A stretch of 64,000 nt of DNA, taken from positions 4,239,049 to 4,303,048 of the forward strand of contig OU696590.1 in the NCBI GenBank assembly GCA_916048095.2, read 5' to 3'. Position numbers and translations under genes: made by a program. The notes under the pieces were generated by a model that was not told the DNA's origin, did no database searches, and worked only from the letters and a program-made list of their open reading frames with translations. Origin of the DNA: Sacculina carcini (lineage: Eukaryota > Arthropoda > Thecostraca > Sacculinidae). Every line of letters starts with the position of its first letter. Position 1 is the first letter of the stretch. This document shows positions 25,004-33,960 of the stretch, one piece after another.

Positions 25004-28000
25004 TTGATGTTTTTGCGATGTCAGTTGAACTTGTGTGCACAAGTAAGGAAAATGACCGATTTCGGTCAATTTTGACGTTTTTGCGATGTCAGTTGAGCTT
25101 GTGTGCACAAGTATCGAAAATGACCGATTTCGGTCAATTTTGAGATCTTTGGGATATCAGTTGAACTTGTGTGCACAAGTATCGAAAATTATAGATTTCG
25201 GTCAATTTTGACGTTGTTGCGATGTCAGTTGAACTTGTGTGCACAAGTAAGGAAAATGACCGATTTCGGTCAATTTTGACGTTTTTGCGATGTCAGTTGA
25301 ACTTGTGTGCACAAGTATCGAAAAGGACCGACTTCGGTCAATTTTGACATTTTGGGATATCAGTTGAATTTTTATGCACAAGTATCGAAAATGACCGATT
25401 TCGGTCAATTTTGACGTTTTTGCTATGTCAGTGACATACGTGTGCACAAGTATCGAAAATGACCGATTTAGGTCAATTTTGACGTTTTTGCGATGTCAGT
25501 TGAACTTGTGTGCACAAGTATCGAAAATGACCGAATTTCGGCCAATTTTTACGTTATTGGGATGTCAGTGACATACGTGTGCACAAGTATCGAAAATTAT
25601 AGATTTCGGTCAATTTTGACGTTGTTGCGATGTCAGTTGAACTTGTGTGCACAAGTGAGGAAAATGACCGATTTAGGTCAATTTTGACGTTTTTGCGATG
25701 TCAGTTGAACTTGTGTGCACAAGTAAGGAAAATGACCGATTTCGGTCAATTTTGACGTTTTTGCGATTTCAGTTGAGCTTGTGTGCACAAGTATCGAAAA
25801 TGACCGATTTCGGTCAATTTTGAGATCTTTGGGATATCAGTTGAACTTGTGTGCACAAGTATCGAAAATTATAGATTTCGGTCAATTTTGACGTTGTTGC
25901 GATGTCAGTTGAACTTGTGTGCACAAGTAAGGAAAATGACCGATTTCGGTCAATTTTGACGTTGTTGCGATGTCAGTTGAACTTGTGTGCACAAGTGAGG
26001 AAAATGACCGATTTAGGTCAATTTTGACGTTTTTGCGATGTCAGTTGAACTTTTGTGCACAAGTATCGAAAATGACCGATTTCGGTCAATTTTGACGTTT
26101 TTGCGATGTCAGTGACATACGTGTGCACAAGTATCGAAAATGACTGATTTCGGTCAATTTTGACGCTTTTGGGATGTCAGTAGAACTTGTGTGCACAAGT
26201 ATCGAAAATACCGATTTCGGTCAATTTTGACGTTTTTGGGATGTCAGTTGAACTCGTGTGCACAGGTAAGGAAAATGACCGATTTCGGTCAATTTTGACG
26301 TTTTTGCGATGTCAATTGAACTTGTGTGCTAAAGTATCGAAAATAACCGATTTCGGTCAATTTTGACGATTTTGGGATGTCAGTAGAACTTGTGTGCACA
26401 ATTATCGAAAATGACCGATTTCGGCCAATTTTGACGTTTTTGCTATGTCAGTGACATACGTGTGCACAAGTATCGAAAATGACCGATTTAGGTCAATTTT
26501 GACGTTTTTTGCGATGTCAGTTGAACTTGTGTGCACAAGTATCGAAAATGACCGATTTCGGCCAATTTTTACGTTATTGGGATGTCAGTGACATACGTGT
26601 GCACAAATATCGAAAATTATAGATTTCGGTCAATTTTGACGTTGTTGCGATGTCAGTTGAACTTGTGTGCACAAGTGAGGAAAATGACCGATTTAGGTCA
26701 ATTTTGACGTTTTTTGCGATGTCAGTTGAACTTGTGTGCACAAGTAAGGAAAATGACCGATTTCGGTCAATTTTGACGTTTTTGCGATGTCAGTTGAGCT
26801 TGTGTGCACAAGTATCGAAAATGACCGATTTCGGTCAATTTTGAGATCTTTGGGATATCAGTTGAACTTGTGTGCACAAGTATCGAAAATTATAGATTTC
26901 GGTCAATTTTGACGTTGTTGCGATGTCAGTTGAACTTGTGTGCACAAGTAAGGAAAATGACCGATTTCGGTCAATTTTGACGTTTTTGCGATGTCAGTTG
27001 AACTTGTGTGCACAAGTATCGAAAAGGACCGACTTCGGTCAATTTTGACATTTTGGGATATCAGTTGAATTTTTATGCACAAGTATCGAAAATGACCGAT
27101 TTCGGTCAATTTTGACGTTTTTGCTATGTCAGTGACATACGTGTGCACAAGTATCGAAAATGACCGATTTAGGTCAATTTTGACGTTTTTGCGATGTCAG
27201 TTGAACTTGTGTGCACAAGTATCGAAAATGACCAAATTCGGCCAATTTTTACGTTATTGGGATGTCAGTGACATACGTGTGCACAAGTATCGAAAATTAT
27301 AGATTTCGGTCAATTTTGACGTTGTTGCGATGTCAGTTGAACTTGTGTGCACAAGTGAGGAAAATGACCGATTTAGGTCAATTTTGACGTTTTTGCGATG
27401 TCAGTTGAACTTGTGTGCACAAGTAAGGAAAATGACCAATTTCGGTCAATTTTGACGTTTTTGCGATTTCAGTTGAGCTTGTGTGCACAAGTATCGAAAA
27501 TGACCGATTTCGGTCAATTTTGAGATCTTTGGGATATCAGTTGAACTTGTGTGCACAAGTATCGAAAATTATATATTTCGGTCAATTTTGACGTTGTTGC
27601 GATGTCAGTTGAACTTGTGTGCACAAGTAAGGAAAATGACCGATTTCGGTCAATTTTGACCTTTTTTGGATGTCAGTTGAACTTGTGTGCACAAGTAAGG
27701 AAAATGACCGATTTCGGTCAATTTTGACGTTTTTGCGATGTCAGTTGAACTTGTGTGCACAAGTATCGAAAATGACCGATTTCGGTCAATTTTGACGTTT
27801 TTGCGATGTCAGTGACAAACGTGTGCACAAGTATCGAAAATGACCGATTTCGGTCAATTTTGACGCTTTTGGGATGTCAGTAGAACTTGTGTGCACAAGT
27901 ATCGAAAATACCGATTTCGGTCAATTTTGACGTTTTTGGGATGTCAGTTGAACTCGTGTGCACAGGTAAGGAAAATGACCGATTTTGGTCAATTTTGACC

Positions 28001-28157
28001 TTTTTGGGATGTCAGTTGAACTTGTGTGCACAAGTATCGCAAATGACCAATTTCGGCCAATTTTGACGTTTTTGGGATGTCAGTTGAACTTTTATGCACA
28101 AGTATCGAAAATGACCGATTTCGGTCAATTTTGACGTTTTTGCTATGTCAGTGACAT
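25004..28157 (+). repeat. 68-bp satellite array
   Basis: Tandem monomers of about 68 bp with landmarks GCGATGTCAGTTGAACTTG, TGTGCACAAGTATCG and AAAATGACCGATTTCGGTCA. Each typical monomer holds two near-perfect dyads with two-base spacers: ACTTGTG-TG-CACAAGT and TGACCGA-TT-TCGGTCA. A higher-order period of about 1,701 bp (25 monomers) is visible: the variant string at 25,202-25,447 recurs at 26,903-27,148. All monomers are in the same orientation. No coding potential was recognised. Confidence 0.96.
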
Positions 28158-28238
28158 GATGATGATGATGATATACGCGTATATTACACCCAGCTGTAGC
28201 AGGAGGTGCAATGCGCTATAGCCACATTCAAAAATTAA

Positions 28239-29715
28239 TCACTGGTGTATCAGCCGGTTCCACTGCTGGCGATTAGTAGCCGTTGCAGCTGCACTACTAA
28301 GCGTCAGACCGAGCCGCTGCAGGTCTTCCTCCATCTGCTGCCGGTAAGTGAAACGCAGGGCACCGCCCCGACGTCGTGGCTCGGTAGGCGGACTGGACAA
28401 CACGACAGCCAGCGGCACATCAGGCCGGCGCAGCACATGTCCCAGTAGTGTCAGTCTCCTCGTGCGCAGAGTACGAGACACCTGCACCGTGCCAGTCTGA
28501 GCGTAGAGGCTGCTGCTGGTAACAATTGTTGGGTAGCGGATACCAGCGCAATACCGTAGGAGAGCACGATGTCCCGCATCGACTTCCTCACTCAGCGTCT
28601 CTGTCAATGCCCACGTTTCGCCACCACAAATCAGTGTGGACTGCACACAGGCAGCGAACAGACGAATTTTGGCCTGTATTGATGCGCTTGAAGTCCAAAC
28701 ACTGGAAAGTCTGCGGGCGGCCAGCCAGGCCAGCTGTCGGCGTCGACGGTACGCCGCTCGGCTATTCGACATTTCACTACCGAGATAGGAAAAGTCAGCG
28801 GTGAGTTTTAGCAGAGCACCCGATTTCGTCTCGATGGTGGCTGTGTCTTCACTGCCTACCGCCATGTATTCACATTTGGCTTCATTTAAATGCAGCCCGA
28901 CCGTTGATGCAACGTACTCGAACCGGTCCAACTGACTCTGCGCGTCTGCTGCATTGTCGGCAACAATGGCGATATCATCAGCATATGCCAGAGCGCAGAG
29001 TCTAACTGCAGGATATCGTGATGACAGTCGGCGGCGCACTGTGTAGGCACTACTGTCCAGCAGACTGCGTCGCATTACGTAGTCCATGACTATGATGAAT
29101 AAATATGGCGCCAGAGTATCGCCCTGCAAAACGCCAGTGCTTGTGTCGAATGGCTTCGTCAGACCGCAGGGTGTCCGCACACGAGCGGTGGTGTCCGTGT
29201 AGAGGCTCATGACGGCGTCGACAAACATTTTGGAGTCACAGTAAATCAACAGTATTTGTTGCAGTGCTCTTCGGTCCACTCGGTCGAACGCCTTCGAAAA
29301 ATCCAAAAACACCACTAAGATCTGCTTCTTTCGGGTTCTGCAGTCGTCTAGAACGACACGAAATGCAGCAATCTGCTCAGTTGTGCCTCTGTGCTTGCGG
29401 AAGCCGGCCTGCGTACTTAGAAGAACATCGTCCATCTGGGAGCGAAGCCGATTGAGCAGAACTCGGTTGCAGAGTTTAGCCGCTGCAGACATCAGGGATA
29501 TACCACGCTGATTGTTGATACTGGTATCGCCACCATTGTTTGGGACTGTGATTATTATCGACACCAGCCATTCGGATGGAGGCTGAGCGCTGAGCACAAC
29601 GCTGTTGACAAAAGGCAACAAAAGGTTGGCCAGCGATCCAACCTTCCATACATCCGATGGAATGCCATCCTTGCCTGCTGCTTTGCCGGTCGCTACAGCA
29701 GAGTTGAGTTGGCAT
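28239..29715 (-). CDS. RTE-like ORF, reverse transcriptase half
   Basis: A reverse transcriptase frame that is open from about 29,715. Its N-terminal finger motif GKAAGKDGIPSD precedes the first in-frame TTG codon, so the domain begins upstream of any apparent start. Further motifs in order: RGISLMSAAAKL, FLDFSKAFDRVDR (catalytic Asp), GVLQGDTLAPYLFIIVMDYV, and LAYADDIAI (catalytic YADD). A thumb/C-terminal region with LGSEMSNSRAAYRRR and LLGHVLRR follows. The QGDTLAPYLFI motif is typical of RTE-type elements. The frame lacks its own start, in keeping with a frameshift from the endonuclease half. The catalytic residues are intact. Confidence 0.88.
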
Positions 29716-31117
29716 GAGGCAGCGGCAGGCGCGGCAGCGCTAGATTTGATATGAATGCCTCATCAGACTCAGCTTGGTTCAGCAGTGACGAAAAATAGTC
29801 CCTCATCGTCGTCAAACGTTCCTCAATACTCTCAGCTGGGATGAAACTTGGTGGAATACGCTTACGACCAGTCAAATCGTCAATAATTTTACATATGGCA
29901 GCGCTTCGTCCAGCTTCCAAGTGGCACGAAATGGCATCCGCAGCTTCTTTGATCCGCAACTCTCGGCGCTTCTTGTGTGCATGTAGAAGATCTTCCAGTT
30001 GCGCGTCTCTGAGGTGAGCGGGAGCTGAGAGAACTCGCCGACGCAGTTTTTCCAGTATGACATCATCATTCCACTCACTGAATGTGCAGTGACGAGTCTT
30101 GGACGGTAGCAGGAGTTCCGCAGCTCGACACACCGCTGCTGTGAGCTCGTCGAACGAATCGCCCTGGTTGAGCTGTCGGTCATATATATTCATCACTGTT
30201 CCGACAAATCGCTGTTGGACGGCTGGCGTCTTCAAGGCAGACCAGTCAGGCTGCTTAATCTGCTTATTGTGTCGACTAGGCCAGACGATGGTTTTCAACT
30301 TACATGCGACAAGCGCGTGGTCGGATATTATGCACTTTGGCCGAATGAGTGTAATTTTCCTCACCAGACGTCTTCTTCTATGGGGCACACATATGTAGTC
30401 AAGCCTGGCTCTGCGGCGCTGTGGACTAACAAACGTATAATGATGATGCTGTCTCTTCAGGCGCATGTAGCCGTTGATCGGTGTAAGTTCGCTGCTCGTG
30501 ATGAAGTACTCCACTAGCTCGGTGTGTGCAGACTGAAATCTTCCACTACTAGGATGAATGGCCACTTGCCGCAAGTCGGTGTTAAAGTCCCCGACGAGAC
30601 ACGTCAGGTCTCTGCGAGGCTGGCATTCCTGGAATGAAGTCAGAATTTCCAGGCACGCCTCGGTTTCCGTGGTGTTTCGGGTGCATGCTGTTGGCAAGTA
30701 ACAGTTGGCGATATGTAGCCGAGCTGTCTTCAGCTGGAATGTGGCCGTCACGATTCTACCGTGCAGGACGTTCATCCTCAGAAGTGACGAAGTCATCTGA
30801 GGTGAAAGAAGAAATCCGACTCCGCCTTGACCAGCCTGACTAGCAGACGCGTACCAGAAAGTCCAGACCGCCCCGACGTCCACTGACGAAAGTTGAAGAG
30901 TGCAGCGGCGCCTATGCTCCTGTACGGCAATAAGTTGAATTTGCAAATCGGCAGCTAGTCTGACGAGTTCAGTTAGTCGGCGATCGTCTGTCAGTGTTCG
31001 CACGTTAAATGTGGCTATAGTTAAAGCATGGGTTGTTGAGGCAACCTCACGGTCCCGGCTGGCAAACCGCAGATCCGTCCTTTGCTGACTGGGTCGACGC
31101 CCTCGCAGGACATACAT
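29693..31117 (-). CDS. RTE-like ORF, endonuclease half
   Basis: This 474-residue frame is the N-terminal half of a retrotransposon polyprotein. An apurinic-type endonuclease occupies roughly residues 30-260 and shows the expected catalytic landmarks: TFNVRTL (Asn), VQEHRRR (Glu), LVGDFNTD (Asp/Asn) and SDHALV (Asp-His). This enzyme nicks target DNA to prime reverse transcription. A basic linker follows up to a TAG stop. The reverse transcriptase continues in another frame beginning about 30 bases before that stop, with no gap in protein sense, so one indel near 29,700-29,730 most likely broke an originally single frame. The ATG at 31,117 is the first codon available inside the element. Confidence 0.88.
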   Translation of the reverse strand: MYVLRGRRPSQQRTDLRFASRDREVASTTHALTIATFNVRTLTDDRRLTELVRLAADLQIQLIAVQEHRRRCTLQLSSVDVGAVWTFWYASASQAGQGGVGFLLSPQMTSSLLRMNVLHGRIVTATFQLKTARLHIANCYLPTACTRNTTETEACLEILTSFQECQPRRDLTCLVGDFNTDLRQVAIHPSSGRFQSAHTELVEYFITSSELTPINGYMRLKRQHHHYTFVSPQRRRARLDYICVPHRRRRLVRKITLIRPKCIISDHALVACKLKTIVWPSRHNKQIKQPDWSALKTPAVQQRFVGTVMNIYDRQLNQGDSFDELTAAVCRAAELLLPSKTRHCTFSEWNDDVILEKLRRRVLSAPAHLRDAQLEDLLHAHKKRRELRIKEAADAISCHLEAGRSAAICKIIDDLTGRKRIPPSFIPAESIEERLTTMRDYFSSLLNQAESDEAFISNLALPRLPLPHANSTLL

Positions 31118-31119
31118 AC

Positions 31120-32445
31120 GTCAGTGACATACGTGTGCACAAGTATCGAAAATGACCGATTTCGGTCAATTTTGACGCTTTTGCGATGTCACTTGAACTT
31201 GTGTGCTAAAGTATCGAAAATGACCGATTTAGGTCAATTTTGACGTTTTTGCGATGTCAGTTGAACTTGTGTGCACAAGTATCGAAAATGACCGATTTCG
31301 GCCAATTTTTACGTTATTGGGATGTCAGTGACATACGTGTGCACAAGTATCGAAAATGACCGATTTCTTTCAATTTTCACGTTTTTGCGATTTCAGTTGA
31401 GCTTGTGTGCACAAGTATCGAAAATGACCGATTTCGGTCAATTTTGACGATTTTGGGATGTCAGTAGAACTTGTGTGCACAATTATCGAAAATGACCGAT
31501 TTCGGCCAATTTTGATGTTTTTGGGATGTCAGTGACATACGTGTGCACAAGTATCGAAAATGACCGATTTCGGTCAATTTTGACGTTTTTGCGATTTCAG
31601 TTGAACTTTTGTGCACAAGTATCGAAAAGGACCGACTTCGGTCAATTTTGACATTTTGGGATATCAGTTGAACTTGTGTGCACAAGTATCGAAAATTATA
31701 TATTTCGGTCAATTTTGACGTTGTTGCGATGTCAGTTGAACTTGTGTGCACAAGTATCGAAAATGACCGATTTCGGTCAATTTTGACGTTTTTGCGATGT
31801 GAGTGACATACGTGTGCACAAGTATCGAAAATGACCGATTTCGGTCAATTTTGACGCTTTTGGGATGTCAGTAGAACTTGTGTGCACAAGTATCGAAAAT
31901 ACCGATTTCGGTCAATTTTGACGTTTTTGGGATGTCAGTTGAACTCGTGTGCACAGGTAAGGAAAATGACCGATTTCGGTCAATTTTGACCTTTTTGGGA
32001 TGTCAGTTGAACTTGTGTGCACAAGTATCGCAAATGACCAATTTCGGCCAATTTTGACGTTTTTGGGATGTCAGTTGAACGTTTATGCACAAGTATCGAA
32101 AATGACCGATTTCGGTCAATTTTGACGCTTTTGCTATGTCACTTGAACTTGTGTGCACAAGTATCGAAAATAACGATTTCGGTCAATTTTGATGTTTTTG
32201 TGATGTCAGTTGAACTTGTGTGCACAAGTGTCGAAAATGACCGATTTCGGTCAATTTTGACGTTTTTGCGATGTCAATTGAACTTGTGTGCACAAGTATC
32301 GAAAATGACCGATTTCGGTCAATTTGGACGTTTTTGCGATGTCAGTGACATACGTGTGCACAAGTATCGAAAATGACCGATTTAGGTCAATTTTGAAGTT
32401 TTTGCGATGTCAGTTGAACTTGTGTGCACAAGTATCGAAAATGAC
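31120..32445 (+). repeat. 68-bp satellite, continuation after the RTE insertion
   Basis: Same monomer and orientation as 25,004-28,157, resuming at the second copy of the RTE target-site duplication and running to the left edge of LTR element A. The monomer at its right end is split by element A, leaving ATGAC on both sides. Confidence 0.95.
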
Positions 32446-32600
32446 TGTGGCGTACGCGTATGTTCAGTGTATGCACTGAACATACGCGTGTGCACAATGT
32501 ATGCACAATGTGTTCAATGTGTTCAATGTAGAGGGCGCCACAGATGGTGAGCCATGGCCTTGCGGCAGTCAGGAGCCAGTCGTGCAATACACACGTTACA
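32446..32600 (+). repeat. Element A 5' LTR
   Basis: Begins TGTGGCGTACGCG and ends CACACGTTACA. It contains a perfect 16-bp inverted repeat (ACGCGTATGTTCAGTG at 32,454-32,469 and its complement at 32,474-32,489) with a 4-base loop, then short TGTATGCACAA and TGTGTTCAA direct repeats. It should hold the promoter and the R region, but no TATA box was recognised. Confidence 0.95.
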
Positions 32601-32618
32601 TGGTGTCAGAAGCTCTGA
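32601..32618 (+). promoter_or_regulatory. Element A primer-binding site
   Basis: TGGTGTCAGAAGC starts directly after the LTR terminal CA, the expected position of a tRNA 3'-end primer-binding site. The sequence is of the type that pairs with a leucine tRNA ending CTGACACCA, but the exact tRNA is an inference. Confidence 0.7.
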
Positions 32619-32647
32619 ACCCGTGACTGTATACTCCTTCTGGCGCG

Positions 32648-33676
32648 ATGTCGTGTCGCCAGCCCCCTGAATTGGATTTTCATTCTGCTTCGCTGGCCAC
32701 TACCTGGCGTGTGTGGCGTCGTGACTGGCAATATTTCGCTGCTGCTAATGAGCTGTCGGACAAACCCGTGTCGGTTCAGGTGGGAACCTTCTTTAATTGC
32801 GCCGGTCGTGAGGCTCAAGAAGTGGCCACCCACTTCGCGTGGACAGAGGCAGATGGTCTTCCTGCTCTACTTGATTATTTCGAAAAATATTGTTCGCCGC
32901 AGCAGAACGTTGTGATGGAGCGGTTCCATTTTTACCAGCGCAGTCAACAGCCGGGAGAGAGTGTGGCGACATTTGTTGCTTCTCTGCGCGCTCTGTCCGC
33001 GTCCTGTGATTTTACTGATCGTGACGGCATGCTCCGTGACCGTCTCGTTATGGGTATCTTGGACAAGTCTACCCAGCAGACGTTGTTGAAGGTACCAACT
33101 CTTTCGTTGGATGTGGCATTACAGACGGCTCTGGCTGAGGAAACTGCCCGTCGGGGACAGAGTATTATGGCCAATATGGATTCTCCTGCTGCCGATTTGT
33201 GCCGTTTGTCGCCGTCTTCACTGGGTGTGCTTACCGGCGCTCGTTCGACCCCGACAGCTGAGGTGCGGCCCTGTCGGTTCTGTTCACGTCACCACGAGAT
33301 GCGCCGCTCTGCCTGTCCGGCGTGGAACCGTGTTTGCCGGGTGTGTGATCGCCGTCATCATTTTGCCGGCAGTGTGGAGTGTCCTGGGTCCGCCCCTGCA
33401 CGTACTACTGCGCAGCGGCCGGTGCACGCGCCGTCGTCGTCAGGGCGCCCCGCTGCCGGGGGTCGTGGGGGCTGGGCCCGGTCGTCCGACCGTCGTGTGC
33501 TGTCCGTGCAAGCTGACAATGCTGGCGAGGTGCAATTGGATACGAGCGAATTGGGTATGCTGCACTGCAGACTGGTACGCTTGATTCTGCTGATGCGTTC
33601 AATGTTGCAGAAGACCGCAATTCTCGCAGCAGCAAAGCATTTAAAACTTTGTACACGCTTGACGGTAACTGCGTAA
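32648..33676 (+). CDS. Element A gag-like protein
   Basis: A frame of 342 residues from an ATG 47 bases after the LTR. The N-terminal two thirds resemble a Ty3/Gypsy capsid: FYQRSQQPGESVATFVASLRAL and LRDRLVMGI near residues 95-140 match the family pattern around YF.R.Q..GES..DFV..LR. The nucleocapsid part has two CCHC-like zinc knuckles near residues 210-245 (CRFCSRHH and CRVCDRRHHF...C). The last 45 or so residues, after about 33,550, are hydrophobic and unlike the rest. The -1 frame there reads as a hydrophilic linker leading into protease, so the true C-terminus is probably in that other frame, through an indel or through ribosomal frameshifting at TTTAAAA (33,640-33,646). Confidence 0.85.
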   Translation: MSCRQPPELDFHSASLATTWRVWRRDWQYFAAANELSDKPVSVQVGTFFNCAGREAQEVATHFAWTEADGLPALLDYFEKYCSPQQNVVMERFHFYQRSQQPGESVATFVASLRALSASCDFTDRDGMLRDRLVMGILDKSTQQTLLKVPTLSLDVALQTALAEETARRGQSIMANMDSPAADLCRLSPSSLGVLTGARSTPTAEVRPCRFCSRHHEMRRSACPAWNRVCRVCDRRHHFAGSVECPGSAPARTTAQRPVHAPSSSGRPAAGGRGGWARSSDRRVLSVQADNAGEVQLDTSELGMLHCRLVRLILLMRSMLQKTAILAAAKHLKLCTRLTVTA

Positions 33677-33960
33677 AGTTTCTTATAGATTCGGGATCTG
33701 AATCTAATGTTTTATCTTTGAGTGATTATGTTCGTGTCACTGGCGATGTTGAGCGTACATCAGTGCGCCCCTGTCATACTGTTTTACGTATGTATAATGG
33801 TGATGTGGTTCCGACAGTAGGTAAAGTTTGTGTGTCTTTTAAAAATGTGCGCAATTCCCGTCTGCATTCTGTCATGTGTCTTCTGGTAGATATGTTAGTG
33901 TTTCCGGTGCTGAGCTTGCGTTCGTCTGTTTCGTTAGGACTCATCACCCTGCTCGATTCC
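33538..33960 (+). CDS. Element A protease region
   Basis: In the -1 frame relative to gag. KFLIDSGSESNVLSL gives the retropepsin active-site DSG at about 33,685-33,696, followed by a hydrophobic stretch ending PVLSLRSSVSLGLI, the usual second flap/helix region. The frame has a TGA near 33,514, so it can only be entered by an indel near GAATTGGGTATG (about 33,550) or by slippage at TTTAAAA. Near 33,955 the reading returns to the original gag frame, where a linker (GAT TAT GTT CCC...) leads to reverse transcriptase. Confidence 0.75.

Larger units (their letters stand above)
28158..31119 (-). mobile_element. RTE-like non-LTR retrotransposon in the 68-bp satellite
   Basis: A 2,962-bp minus-strand insertion bounded by an 11-bp target-site duplication GTCAGTGACAT (28,147-28,157 and 31,120-31,130) that lies within one satellite monomer. 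It encodes an APE-type endonuclease followed by reverse transcriptase. It ends, on its own strand, with a short TCA/ATC trinucleotide run, typical of RTE-type tails. The 5' end lies two bases before the first ATG, so it may be slightly 5' truncated. The coding region is broken by a frameshift between the two domains. Confidence 0.9.

Noticed and set aside
25202-25447. Short frames of about 64-100 codons in the 68-bp satellite
   Set aside because: They recur with the satellite period in repeated form and show no domain; products of the repeat.
25004-28157. CRISPR array
   Set aside because: Repeats are contiguous 68-bp monomers without unique spacers, and the context is eukaryotic.
33111-33584. 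157-residue Cys/Arg-rich frame inside element A gag
   Set aside because: It is in another frame over the zinc-knuckle region and has the composition of a shadow of gag.
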